NCBI RefSeq assembly: GCF_965279055.1
Contig: NZ_OZ257125.1
Coordinates: 1,054,001 to 1,118,000 of the forward strand
Direction of reading: 5' to 3'
DNA: 64,000 nt
Source: Hydrocarboniphaga sp965279055
GTDB taxonomy: Bacteria > Pseudomonadota > Gammaproteobacteria > Nevskiales > Nevskiaceae
This document shows positions 42,165 to 51,059 of this stretch, piece by piece (the first letter of the stretch is position 1; each line of letters starts with the position of its first letter). The notes beneath the pieces are model-generated. The model had not been told where the DNA came from. It searched no databases and saw only the letters and a list, made by a program, of their open reading frames with translations. A program made the position numbers and the translations under genes.

Positions 42165-43490
42165 TCAGCTCTCGCCACGCCCGATGGCGAAGTACCGGAA
42201 GCCGGCTTCCTTGAGCACGCTGGGCTCATACAGGTTGCGGCCGTCGACGATCACCGCGTTCTTCAGCAGCGACTTGAGCCGCGCGAAGTTCGGCGAGTGG
42301 AACACGCGCCATTCGGTGACGATCGCCAGCGCGTCGGCGCCGTCGCAGGCGGCCTCCGGCGTGTCGACCAGGATCAGATCGTCGCGCTTGCCGTACAGGC
42401 GCTCGCACTCGTGGCTCGCCACCGGATCGTGCGCGCGGATCTTGCCGCCGGCGGCCCAGACCGCTTCCATCAGGTCGCGGCTCGGCGCCTCGCGCATGTC
42501 GTCGGTCTGCGGCTTGAACGCCAGGCCCCACAGCGCGATGGTCTTGCCCTTGAGCGAGCCGAGCGATTTCTCCAGCTTGGAGAAAACCAGCGTCTTCTGC
42601 CGCGTGTTCACCGATTCCACCGCCTGCAGCAGCTGCGCGTCGAAGTTCGCGCCGCCGGCGGTGTGCACCAGCGCCTTGACGTCCTTCGGGAAACAGCTGC
42701 CGCCGTAGCCGCAGCCGGGGTAGATGAAGTGATAGCCGATACGCGGATCGGCGCCGATGCCGACGCGCACTTTCTCCACGTCCGCGCCGAGCGCTTCGGC
42801 CAGGTTGGCGATCTCGTTCATGAAGCTGATCTTGGTCGCCAGCATCGCGTTGGCCGCGTACTTGGTCAGCTCGGAGCTGCGCACGTCCATGACGATGAGC
42901 TTGTCGTGGTTGCGGTTGAACGGCGCATACAGCGCCTGCATCGCCGCCGTGGCGCGATCAGACGAAGTACCGCAGATGATGCGATCCGGCTTGTTGAAGT
43001 CGGCCACCGCGGCGCCTTCCTTCAGGAATTCCGGGTTGCTGACGACGTCGAACGGCACCTCGACGCCGCGCGCCTTCAGCTCGGCGGCCAGCGTCTGCTG
43101 CACGCGATCGGCGGTGCCGACCGGCACCGTCGACTTGCTGATGACCACGCGATACTCGGCCATGTACTGGCCGATGGACTTGGCCACGGCGAGCACGTAC
43201 TGCATGTCGGCGGAGCCGTCTTCGCTGGGCGGCGTGCCGACGGCGATGAACTGGTAGACGCCGTGGGCGACGCCCTCGCTGGCCACCGTGGTGAAGCGCA
43301 TGCGGCCGCTGCGCACATTGCGCTGGAGCATGTCCTCCAGGCCGGGTTCGTAGATCGGGCATTCGCCGCGGCGCAGCCGCTCGACCTTGGCCGGATCCAC
43401 GTCCACGCACAGCACATCGTTACCCGCGTCGGCAAAACAGGCCGCCGTGACCAGGCCAACGTAGCCCGAGCCGAAAATGGTGATATTCAA
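42165..43490 (-). CDS. ugd: UDP-glucose 6-dehydrogenase
   Basis: This 441-residue cytosolic enzyme oxidises UDP-glucose to UDP-glucuronate with two NAD+. The N-terminal NAD motif is IFGSGYVGLVTAACFADAG, the second is STVPVGT, and the catalytic cysteine is in GYGGSCFPKDVKAL; a C-terminal UDP-binding region contains GLAFKPQTDDMREAPS. The length is normal. Six kb from the pssDE-like genes, it is the probable source of glucuronate for the exopolysaccharide. It stands alone between repeats and is probably its own transcription unit. Confidence 0.95.
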   Translation of the reverse strand: MNITIFGSGYVGLVTAACFADAGNDVLCVDVDPAKVERLRRGECPIYEPGLEDMLQRNVRSGRMRFTTVASEGVAHGVYQFIAVGTPPSEDGSADMQYVLAVAKSIGQYMAEYRVVISKSTVPVGTADRVQQTLAAELKARGVEVPFDVVSNPEFLKEGAAVADFNKPDRIICGTSSDRATAAMQALYAPFNRNHDKLIVMDVRSSELTKYAANAMLATKISFMNEIANLAEALGADVEKVRVGIGADPRIGYHFIYPGCGYGGSCFPKDVKALVHTAGGANFDAQLLQAVESVNTRQKTLVFSKLEKSLGSLKGKTIALWGLAFKPQTDDMREAPSRDLMEAVWAAGGKIRAHDPVASHECERLYGKRDDLILVDTPEAACDGADALAIVTEWRVFHSPNFARLKSLLKNAVIVDGRNLYEPSVLKEAGFRYFAIGRGES

Positions 43491-43622
43491 AGCGATCCCT
43501 TGGAGTTTTGTTGATAGCCCGATTTTACGGGTAATCGGGGTCTAGCAAGTTACTTGCCGGCCGTTCGCCTCCGAACGCCCGCCGCGGGGGACATTTTGCC
43601 GCTTTGGATACTTTGGGGCATC

Positions 43623-44978
43623 TCAGCGCTGAAACTCGTAAATGCTGCCCAGCCCGAGGATCTGCGTCAGCCGGTCGAGTGCGGTGCGGCTTTCGTCCAG
43701 CAGCTGCGGGTCGGCGAGGTCGGCCAGCACCAGGCGGTCGCGATAGTGCTGTTGGACCCAGCCGACGAGTTCGGCGTGGCGCTCCGGCGTCAGCCAGCTG
43801 TTGGCGTTGACGGCGGCGCGCTCGGCCTCGGTCAGCACCACTCGCAAGCGCAGGCAGGCCGGGCCACCGCCGTTGCGCATCGATTGGCGCAGGTCAAATA
43901 CCTGCACCTGGCTCAGCGGGTTGGCGCGGTCCTCGATCAGTTGCTCGATCTGCGCCCAGACGCGCGGGTTTTCCTGGCATTCGCTGCTGACCACCAGGCG
44001 CATGCTGCCGTCGGGCGGGCAGATCAGCTGGCTGTTGAACAGGTAGGAGCTGACCGCGTCCTCGACGCTGACGCGGTCACGCGACACCTCCAGAAACACC
44101 GGCGTGCGCGAGCCGCGCCACTGCGCGCTGATCCAGTTGCGCAGACCGTCGGCATCGACGAACGCGTCCTGGTGATACAGCAGCACCTCGCGATTGCCGA
44201 CCGCGATCACGTCGTTGTGGAATACGCCCTGGTCGATCACGTCCGGATTCTGCAGCTGCTGGCGTGTGCTGCCGGTGCTCAGCTCATGCAGACGCGCCAG
44301 CGCTTCGCAGGCGGCGCGCGTCTGTCGCGCGGGGAATTTGCCGGGTGCGGGTTCGTCGGCATTGCCGGCGCCGTAGACGAACAGCTCCAGGCCGGGCTCG
44401 CCATATTCGCCGCAAAGCCGCGTGTGATTCGCCGCGCCTTCGTCGCCCATCGCCGGCGTCGCCGGCAGCGCGTCGTGATGGGCAAAGTGCGCGGCGTCGG
44501 GGAAGGTGGCGCGCAGCACGCGGCCGCTGGTTTCGGGCTCGAACGAGCGGTGCAGGTTGCTGCACAGATTGGCCGGCGTGAAGTGCAGCAGGCCGTCGGC
44601 GGTGTCCGCGCTCGGCGAAACGGTGCCGGCGTTCGCCGTCCACATGCTCGACGCCGAACTCACTGCGGCCAGCAGGCCCGGTGCTTCGCGCGCGACGCGC
44701 TCGAGAACCTGCCGGTCCTTGCCGTTGTAGCCGAGCCGGCGCAGCGCCGGCAGGTTGGGCCGCTCCTGCGGCGGCAGTACGCCCTGCGCCATGCCGATGT
44801 CGTGCAGCGCGCGCATTTTCGCCAGGCCCTGCAACGCGGCTTCGCGCGGATTCGACGGCAGATCGGCGTTTTTCGCGGCCGCGAGATTGCCCTGCGCCAG
44901 GCCGGCGTAGTTGTGCGTGGGGCCGACCAGGCCGTCGAAGTTGGCTTCGACGGCGGGAGTGTGGGGAGAACTTGTCAT
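43623..44978 (-). CDS. astB: N-succinylarginine dihydrolase
   Basis: AstB hydrolyses N2-succinylarginine to N2-succinylornithine, ammonia and CO2, the second step of the arginine succinyltransferase pathway. The 451-residue product has NFDGLVGPTHNYAGL near the N-terminus, the SASSMWTANAGTVSPSAD loop, HNDVIAVGN, and the catalytic Cys in NGGGPACLRLRVVL near residue 365. The start ATG at 44978 is followed by normal AstB sequence; extension upstream would enter the family C repeat. It is the last gene of the ast group, separated from astD by that repeat. Confidence 0.95.
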   Translation of the reverse strand: MTSSPHTPAVEANFDGLVGPTHNYAGLAQGNLAAAKNADLPSNPREAALQGLAKMRALHDIGMAQGVLPPQERPNLPALRRLGYNGKDRQVLERVAREAPGLLAAVSSASSMWTANAGTVSPSADTADGLLHFTPANLCSNLHRSFEPETSGRVLRATFPDAAHFAHHDALPATPAMGDEGAANHTRLCGEYGEPGLELFVYGAGNADEPAPGKFPARQTRAACEALARLHELSTGSTRQQLQNPDVIDQGVFHNDVIAVGNREVLLYHQDAFVDADGLRNWISAQWRGSRTPVFLEVSRDRVSVEDAVSSYLFNSQLICPPDGSMRLVVSSECQENPRVWAQIEQLIEDRANPLSQVQVFDLRQSMRNGGGPACLRLRVVLTEAERAAVNANSWLTPERHAELVGWVQQHYRDRLVLADLADPQLLDESRTALDRLTQILGLGSIYEFQR

Positions 44979-45002
44979 GCTTGGATTCCAGCCAATGCTG
45001 TT

Positions 45003-45117
45003 CCTCTCACCCCTTGTGGGAGAGAGTGGCCCGCAGGGCCGAGTGAGGGGTTGTGCGCCCGGAGCGTGAACCCCTCTCCCGGCGCTTCGCGCCACCCTCT
45101 CCCACAAGGGGAGAGGG
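45003..45117. repeat. intergenic palindromic repeat, family C copy 3
   Basis: The ends are CCTCTCACCCCTTGTGGGAG and CTCTCCCACAAGGGGAGAGG, with the family's inner arm CCCCTCTCCCGGCGCTTCGC. It separates astB and astD within the ast operon, so transcripts would carry it. Confidence 0.85.
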
Positions 45118-45123
45118 TAACGA

Positions 45124-46593
45124 TCAAAGCTCGATGCCTGGGGTGAGGGCCTTCGGCAGTTCGGCCTTCGGGATCGCCATCATCGCCACCGGATAGGCGC
45201 AGTAATCCGCGGCGTAATACGCACTCGGCCGATGGTTGCCGCTCTGGCCGACGCCGCCGAAAGGCGCGGCGCTGCTGGCGCCGGTGGTCTGGCGGTTCCA
45301 GTTGATGATGCCGGCCTTGATCTGCGTGGCGAACTGCTGCCACTGCGCGGCGCTGTCCGACAGCAGCGCGGCGGACAGGCCGTAGCGCGTGCGGTTGGCC
45401 AGCTTGATCGCGTTGTCGAAGCTGTCGTAGCGGATCAGCTGCAGCAGCGGGCCGAAGTTTTCGTCGTCCGGCAAATGCTCGATCGCGCTGACGTCGAGCA
45501 GCGCCGGCGACACATAGGCCGCGCCCAAAGGCAGCCGCTTCATCATCACCAAGGGCTTGGCGCCGAGCGCGATCAGCTTGGTCTGCGCGGCCAGTATCTG
45601 GTCGGCGGCGCGCACCGAAATCAGCGGGCCCATGAACGGCTGCGGCTCGGCATCGGGCGCGGCGATGCGGATTTTCGCGATCGCTGCGATCAGCGCTTCG
45701 ATCAGCGCATCGCCGTTTTTTCCGCTCGGCACGTACAGCCGCCGTGCGCAGGTGCAGCGCTGGCCGCTGGACAGATAAGCGCTCTGGATGATGTCGTAAA
45801 TCGCCGGCTTGATGTCGGCGATCTCGCCGATCAGCAACGGGTTGTTGCCGCCCATTTCCAGCGCCAGGATCTTGCCCGGATGCGCGGCGAACTGCTGTTG
45901 CAGCAGCAGGCCGGTGCGCGAGCTGCCGGTGAAGAACAGGCCGTCCAGATCCGGATGCTGTGCGAGTGCTTCGCCGGTCGCACGCTCGCCCTGGATCAGC
46001 TGCAGCACGCCGGGCGGAATGCCGGCTTCTTCCCACAGCTTGATGGTTTCTTCGGCGGTGCGCGGCGTCAGCTCGCTGGGCTTGAACAGCACGCAGTTGC
46101 CGGCCAGCAGCGCCGGCACGATGTGGCCGTTGGGCAAATGGCCCGGGAAATTGTAGGGGCCGAACACCGCCACCACGCCATGCGGGCGATGCCGCAGCAT
46201 CAGCTTGATGCCGGCGTTGTCGCTGTCGCTCTCGCCGGTGCGCTCGCGATTGGCCTTCACGCTGATGTCGACCTTGCCGATCATCGTCGCGACTTCGGTG
46301 CGCGTCTCCCACAGTGGCTTGCCGGTTTCCTGGCTGATGATCTGCGCCAGCGCTTCCTTGTTCGCCTCGAGCCTGGTCGCGAAACACCGCACCACCGCTT
46401 CGCGTTCGGCGAATGGCAGCGAGCCCCAGTTCGCGAACGCGGCGCGTGCCGCTTCCATCGCGCGCTGCACGTCGGCAGCGCTGGCGGCATTGCCTTCCCA
46501 GATCGCGTCGGCCGTGGTCGGGTCCAGGCTGACGAAGTCGGCGCCGGTGCCCATCTGGCGCGCGCCGTTGATATAGAGCCAGCCGCTGCTCAT
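45124..46593 (-). CDS. astD: succinylglutamate-semialdehyde dehydrogenase
   Basis: This 489-residue aldehyde dehydrogenase oxidises N-succinylglutamate 5-semialdehyde to succinylglutamate with NAD+. Motifs are VAVFGPYNFPGHLPNGH, FTGSSRTGLLL, the catalytic base region LALEMGGNNP, the nucleophile SGQRCTCARR, and FGGVGQSGNHRPSAYYAADY near the end. The start is the ATG at 46593 with YINGARQMG following, normal for AstD; the open frame continuing upstream is antisense-like read-through of astA. It overlaps astA by four bases. Confidence 0.96.
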   Translation of the reverse strand: MSSGWLYINGARQMGTGADFVSLDPTTADAIWEGNAASAADVQRAMEAARAAFANWGSLPFAEREAVVRCFATRLEANKEALAQIISQETGKPLWETRTEVATMIGKVDISVKANRERTGESDSDNAGIKLMLRHRPHGVVAVFGPYNFPGHLPNGHIVPALLAGNCVLFKPSELTPRTAEETIKLWEEAGIPPGVLQLIQGERATGEALAQHPDLDGLFFTGSSRTGLLLQQQFAAHPGKILALEMGGNNPLLIGEIADIKPAIYDIIQSAYLSSGQRCTCARRLYVPSGKNGDALIEALIAAIAKIRIAAPDAEPQPFMGPLISVRAADQILAAQTKLIALGAKPLVMMKRLPLGAAYVSPALLDVSAIEHLPDDENFGPLLQLIRYDSFDNAIKLANRTRYGLSAALLSDSAAQWQQFATQIKAGIINWNRQTTGASSAAPFGGVGQSGNHRPSAYYAADYCAYPVAMMAIPKAELPKALTPGIEL

Positions 46594-47606
46594 AACGCCA
46601 CCACGCGCAGCGGATCGCCGGAACTCACGCCCAGGCCGGCGGCCATTTCCGCGCTGATCGCGACACTGTCCGCATCCGGCGCCAGCGGCGCGATGCTGCA
46701 GCGGAAGTCTTGCAGCAGCGTGTTCGCCAGCAGATGCGTGGCGCCGGTCGGCGCGGCGCCGCCGACGACGCGACAGGGCAGCACTTCGGATTTTCGGTTC
46801 GATCGGATGTCCATCAACGGCGCCTCCACGGTCGGGCCTCCATCGAAGATATCGATGTAGCCCTGATAACGAAACCCTTCCTGTTCCAGCAGATGCAAGG
46901 CCGGCGCGGTATGCGGATGCACCTTGCCCATCACCGCCTGCGCCTCGGCCGGCAGCAGCACCGAGTAGATCGGATGCGGCGGCATCAGCTCGGCGATCAC
47001 CGCCTTGTTGCCCATGCCGACGATATGCTCGGCCTCGCCGTAGTCGATGCTGAAAAAGTGCCGGCCCAGGCCTTCCCAGAACGGCGAGCGGCCGTCGTCG
47101 TCGCTGACGCCGCGCATTTCGGCGATGACTTTTTCCGAGAAGCGATTCGGGAATGTGCCCATGAACAGGAAGCGGCACTTGGACAGCAGCTTGCCGGCGC
47201 CGCCGCTGCGGAATTCCGGCCGCAGGTACAGCGAGCACAGCACCGAGGTCGCGGTGTAGTCATTGCTCAGGTGCAAGGTCGGAATGCGGTTGTAGACCTT
47301 GAGCTCGCGGTTGGCGTGCACGGTGACGCCGACGTGATAGTTGTAGAACGGCTCATCGAGACCACACGCGGCCTCGATCGCGCAGCAGCCGCCGACTTCG
47401 CCGGTCGTGCTTTCTTCCAGCACGAACAGGTAGCGTTCGTGGCCCGGCGTGGTCACCGGATGCGCGAAGCTGTGCAGCGACAGCTCGATTTTCTGGCGCA
47501 GGAAGTCGGGGTAGGGCGGCAGCGAGGTGAAGCCGGCGCCGGCGGTCTCGGCCATGTGCACGAGGGCGTCGAGATCGGCCAGGCGGATGGGGCGGATGAT
47601 TTTCAT
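46590..47606 (-). CDS. astA: arginine N-succinyltransferase
   Basis: AstA transfers succinyl from succinyl-CoA to arginine, the first step of the ast pathway. The 338-residue length is normal. Markers are the start IIRPIRLADLDALVHMAETAGAG, the GNAT-like middle with LCSLYLRPEFRSGGAGKLLSKCRF, and SKCRFLFM before MRGVSDDDGRSPFWEGLGRHFFSIDY. A single subunit is encoded, unlike the paired AruF/AruG of pseudomonads. It overlaps astD by four bases and follows the M20 hydrolase gene by 121 bases. Confidence 0.95.
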   Translation of the reverse strand: MKIIRPIRLADLDALVHMAETAGAGFTSLPPYPDFLRQKIELSLHSFAHPVTTPGHERYLFVLEESTTGEVGGCCAIEAACGLDEPFYNYHVGVTVHANRELKVYNRIPTLHLSNDYTATSVLCSLYLRPEFRSGGAGKLLSKCRFLFMGTFPNRFSEKVIAEMRGVSDDDGRSPFWEGLGRHFFSIDYGEAEHIVGMGNKAVIAELMPPHPIYSVLLPAEAQAVMGKVHPHTAPALHLLEQEGFRYQGYIDIFDGGPTVEAPLMDIRSNRKSEVLPCRVVGGAAPTGATHLLANTLLQDFRCSIAPLAPDADSVAISAEMAAGLGVSSGDPLRVVAL

Positions 47607-47637
47607 TTTTTGTCGTGCGGATCTTTGAAGTTGCCAC

Positions 47638-47706
47638 TGTAGGAGCGGATCCTATCCGCGACTGAGGCTGCGACGGCACAGTCGCGGATGGGATCCGCTC
47701 CTACAT
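47638..47706. repeat. intergenic palindromic repeat, family B copy 5 (GATCCTATCC subtype)
   Basis: The element begins GTAGGAGCGGATCCTATCC and ends with GCGGATGGGATCCGCTCCTAC, whose one-base difference makes the stem imperfect. It lies between the M20 hydrolase gene and astA, both on the minus strand, and would be in their shared transcript. Confidence 0.88.
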
Positions 47707-47727
47707 GTGTAGTGGTAATCGGCATCT

Positions 47728-48939
47728 TCACGACCAGCTCAACTCGCCGCTGGCCAGCCGCAGCAGCAGCAGCGCCGACAGCTGGCCGCGTTCGACCAGG
47801 CTGGACACCCGCATCCACTCGCGATCCGAGTGAATTTCGCCGCCGACGACGCCGAGGTTGTCGACATTGGCCAGGCCGTGCGCGGCGAGGTTGTTGCCGT
47901 CGCAGCAGCCGCCGGTGGGTTTGAACTGCAGGTCCAGATCGAGCGCGCGGCCGCAATCGCCGATCATTGCGGCCAGGCGCTGATTTTTCTCGTCGAACAC
48001 TTTCGGCGGCCGCGTGAATCCGCCACGCAGTTCCACCGAATAGCCGTCGCGTACGTTCACGCGCGTCAGCAGCAGATCAAGCTGGTCGTGCAGCCAGCAT
48101 TCGTCGCTGGGCTGCGAGGTGCGCACGTTGAATTTGAACACGCACAGATCCGGCACGATGTTCAGTGCGCCGCCGCCGCGAACGTAGCCGGGGTTCAGCG
48201 TCAGGCCTTCACGTTGGCCATTCAAGCCATTCAGCGCGGTGATCAGCTCGGAGGCCGCGGCGATCGCATTGCGGCCGTCTTCCGGATTGCGCCCGGCGTG
48301 CGCGGCGCGGCCCTTGATCACCAGGTCGAAATTGCCACTGCCCTTGCGCGCCGAGGCCAGGTTGCCGTCGGCGTAGGCCGGCTCGTAGATCAGGCCGAGA
48401 TGGTTGCGCTTCGCTGCCTCGGCCAGCAGTGGCGCCGAGCCGCGGCTGCCGATTTCCTCGTCGGGATTGAACAGCAGCTCCCAGCCGATACGCTCCCGAT
48501 GCTCCGACCGCTCCAGCGCCGACAGCGCCAGGAACATCACCAGCAGGCCGCCCTTGAGATCGGCGACGCCGGGGCCGTTGAGGCGGTCGGGGTCGAGCTC
48601 GCGCACGGTCTGGAACGGGCTGTCGATCGCGTACACCGTGTCCATGTGGCCGCAGAAAAAAACCTGCAGCGGCGCGTCCGGGCGCTTGCGCAGCCGCAGC
48701 GCCGAGCCGATCGCGCGTTCCTTGATGCTGCCGTCGTCGGCGGTGGAACGGAACGGCTGCAGCGCAATGCGCTCGCTGCTGGCGCCCAGCGGCGCGAACA
48801 GCGCGTCCAGCTTTGCTGCGACCGCGTCGACGCCCGCGGCATTGAAGCTGCCGGAGTTGATGTGCGCCAGTTGCAGCAGCGTGTCGCGCATCGCCGGCAG
48901 CTGGCCGGCGATCCATTGCAGCTCGGGACGATCCACCAT
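47728..48939 (-). CDS. M20-family metallohydrolase in the ast cluster
   Basis: This 403-residue protein of the carboxypeptidase G2/ArgE superfamily has the metal ligands in FFCGHMDTVY (His98, Asp100), GPGVADLKGG (Asp127), NPDEEIGSRG (Glu161 catalytic, Glu162) and AYADG, plus a C-terminal EIHSDREW. It starts at the ATG at 48939. It heads the minus-strand ast group, where the pathway's last enzyme, AstE (M14 family), would be expected, and no AstE is in the window. A role in desuccinylating succinylglutamate, or in releasing another amino acid, is inference only. Confidence 0.85.
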   Translation of the reverse strand: MVDRPELQWIAGQLPAMRDTLLQLAHINSGSFNAAGVDAVAAKLDALFAPLGASSERIALQPFRSTADDGSIKERAIGSALRLRKRPDAPLQVFFCGHMDTVYAIDSPFQTVRELDPDRLNGPGVADLKGGLLVMFLALSALERSEHRERIGWELLFNPDEEIGSRGSAPLLAEAAKRNHLGLIYEPAYADGNLASARKGSGNFDLVIKGRAAHAGRNPEDGRNAIAAASELITALNGLNGQREGLTLNPGYVRGGGALNIVPDLCVFKFNVRTSQPSDECWLHDQLDLLLTRVNVRDGYSVELRGGFTRPPKVFDEKNQRLAAMIGDCGRALDLDLQFKPTGGCCDGNNLAAHGLANVDNLGVVGGEIHSDREWMRVSSLVERGQLSALLLLRLASGELSWS

Positions 48940-49113
48940 TAGAGCGTCTTCTCGCGTGGGACGGGCCCCCATCGTAGAGCAGGGCCGCAGTGGTCGCCTG
49001 GGTAGACTTCCGCTGGGCTGTCGCCGTCGCAACCGGATGGTTTGTGCCGACTGCGCCGATCCGGCATGACCGATGCTAGGCTGTGCAGCGGACCAAACCG
49101 GGGTGACGGGCGC

Positions 49114-49938
49114 GTGGCATTCAGACGATGGGTCAAGGTTTTGCTGACGGCGACGGCCGCGATGCTGGCGCTGTGCAGTGCCGGCGCGCGGGCCGAAGAG
49201 GCGGCGCCGGACAGCCTGCTCAAGCAGATCCGCGCGCGCGGCGAACTCAAGGTCGGCCTCGAGGCCGGCTACATGCCGTTCGAGATGCGCGACAAGCGCG
49301 GCGGCATCATCGGCTTCGACGTCGACATGGCCAAGCTGATGGCGCGCAAGCTCGGCGTGAAGCTGACCCTGGTCAACACGCAGTGGGACGGCATCATCCC
49401 GGCGCTGCTAACTTCCAAATTCGACGTGCTGATGTCGGGCATGACGATCACCGAGGAGCGCGCCAAGCAGGTCGATTTCTCCGACCCCTACATCGTCATC
49501 GGCCAGAGCATCCTGATCCAGCCCAAGCTGGCGGCCACGGTGAAGAGCGTCGCCGATCTGAACGACCCCAAGTACATCGTCGTCACCAAGCTCGGCACCA
49601 CCGGCGACGTCGCCGCATCGGAGTTCCTGCCGCACGCGACGATCCAGAAGTTCGAGACCGAGGCCGAGGCGATCCTGCAGGTGCGCGGCGGCCGCGCGTC
49701 CGCCTTCGTCTACGACCTGCCGTACAACGCGGTTTACGCCGCGCGCAATCCGGGCCAGCTGGTGCTGCTGCCCAAACCGTTTACGCGCGAGGAACTGGGC
49801 TGGGCGATCCGCAAGGGCGACCCGGAGTGGCGCGCCTGGCTCAACGAATTCCTCGCCGGTGCGCATGCGGACAAGGCCTACGACGCGCTGTATGGCAAGT
49901 GGTTCGAGCGCACGGCCTGGCTGCGGCTGGTGAATTGA
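49114..49938 (+). CDS. polar amino-acid ABC transporter, substrate-binding protein
   Basis: This 274-residue periplasmic protein has a signal peptide (WVKVLLTATAAMLALCSAGARA-EE). Solute-binding family 3 motifs follow: GELKVGLEAGYMPFEM, IIGFDVDMAKLMARKLG and DVLMSGMTITEERAKQVDFSDPY. The start is chosen at GTG 49114, because upstream ATG (49066) would put charged residues before the signal. The ligand is probably a basic or acidic amino acid; the divergent ast group makes arginine or its precursor attractive but not proven. The permease gene follows after a family A repeat. Confidence 0.85.
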   Translation: MAFRRWVKVLLTATAAMLALCSAGARAEEAAPDSLLKQIRARGELKVGLEAGYMPFEMRDKRGGIIGFDVDMAKLMARKLGVKLTLVNTQWDGIIPALLTSKFDVLMSGMTITEERAKQVDFSDPYIVIGQSILIQPKLAATVKSVADLNDPKYIVVTKLGTTGDVAASEFLPHATIQKFETEAEAILQVRGGRASAFVYDLPYNAVYAARNPGQLVLLPKPFTREELGWAIRKGDPEWRAWLNEFLAGAHADKAYDALYGKWFERTAWLRLVN

Positions 49939-49973
49939 GCCATGCACCATTTCTCTGAATCGCCCAATGAAAT

Positions 49974-50068
49974 CCGTTCGTCCCGAGTAGCCCACTTGTG
50001 GGCGTATCGAGGGACCCGACGCGATCCGGCCCCTCGATACGCCGCATGCGGCTACTCGGGGCGAACGG
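49974..50068. repeat. intergenic palindromic repeat, family A copy 2
   Basis: The ends are CCGTTCGTCCCGAGTAG and CTACTCGGGGCGAACGG, with inner arms GTATCGAGGGAC and CCCTCGATAC and tip hairpins CCCACTTGTGGG and GCCGCATGCGGC. It lies between the binding-protein and permease genes, where it could lower permease expression relative to the binding protein. Confidence 0.9.
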
Positions 50069-50108
50069 AGCTTTGTTATGTCGGCCCGACATCAGTCGAG
50101 GCCGTAAC

Positions 50109-51059
50109 ATGAACCAGCACCACCTCCCGCGCAGCTTCTGGTACGCCGTCTACGTCGCGATCCTGGTCGCGCTCGGCTTCGGCATCTGGGGCATGTCGCA
50201 GCGCATTCATTACGACTGGAACTGGAAGGACGTCGCGCAGAATCTGGTCAGCACCAGCGGCCAGGAGCTGCTGTCGCCGTTCGATGCCTACGTGACGATC
50301 ACGCCGGACGGCAAGAGGCTCAGTCTCAAGGAGTACGGCGGCGACAAGACGCAGACCTACACCGAGTTCGACGAGGCCTACGCCGAGACCGGCGACCTGG
50401 TGTTCCGCGGCGACCTGCTGGCGTATCAGAAAGGCCTGCGCGCCGGCATTCTGCTGGTCGGCCTGTGGATGACGCTGAAGCTGTCGGCGGTGTCGCTGGT
50501 GTTTGCGCTGGCGCTGGGTCTGATCGCCGGCCTTGGCCGCGTTGCCGATAATCCGGCCGCGAAGCAGCTGTCGACGACCTATGTGGAGATCATCCGCGGC
50601 ACGCCGCTGCTGGTGCAGATCTTCATCATGTATTTCTTCATCGGCACGGTGCTGCAGTTGTCGGCGTTCACGGCTGGCGTGGCCGCGCTGGCCGTGTTTA
50701 CCGGTGCTTACATCGCCGAAATCGTGCGCAGCGGCATCGAGTCGGTGCCGAAGGGGCAGATGGAGGCGGCGCGCAGCCTGGGCATGAATTATCGCCAGGC
50801 GATGACCCATGTGATCCTGCCGCAGGCGCTGAAAAAGACCCTGCCTTCGCTGGCCGGACAGTTCATCAACCTGATCAAGGATTCCTCGCTGGTGTCGGTG
50901 ATGGCGCTGACCGATCTGACCAAGGCCGGCCGTGAAATCATCAGCTCCAACTTCCGTCCTTTCGAAGTCTGGTTCACGGTCGCGCTGATGTACCTGCTGC
51001 TGACCGGCACGCTGTCCTGGTTGGTGCGGCGCCTGGAAAAGAGACTCGCCCATGACTGA
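50109..51059 (+). CDS. polar amino-acid ABC transporter, permease
   Basis: This 316-residue inner-membrane protein has an N-terminal helix (about 11-31), then about 100 hydrophilic residues before the core helices. It has the permease signature EIVRSGIESVPKGQMEAARSLGM with the EAA motif that contacts the ATPase. Conserved helix-5 sequence INLIKDSSLVSVMALTDLT follows. It overlaps the ATPase gene by eight bases. The long insert is larger than in GlnP-type permeases and may give substrate specificity. Confidence 0.92.
   Translation: MNQHHLPRSFWYAVYVAILVALGFGIWGMSQRIHYDWNWKDVAQNLVSTSGQELLSPFDAYVTITPDGKRLSLKEYGGDKTQTYTEFDEAYAETGDLVFRGDLLAYQKGLRAGILLVGLWMTLKLSAVSLVFALALGLIAGLGRVADNPAAKQLSTTYVEIIRGTPLLVQIFIMYFFIGTVLQLSAFTAGVAALAVFTGAYIAEIVRSGIESVPKGQMEAARSLGMNYRQAMTHVILPQALKKTLPSLAGQFINLIKDSSLVSVMALTDLTKAGREIISSNFRPFEVWFTVALMYLLLTGTLSWLVRRLEKRLAHD

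Noticed and set aside
43554..45146. A 530-codon plus-strand frame over astB
   Set aside because: It carries no family motif, and astB on the minus strand has complete catalytic sequence.
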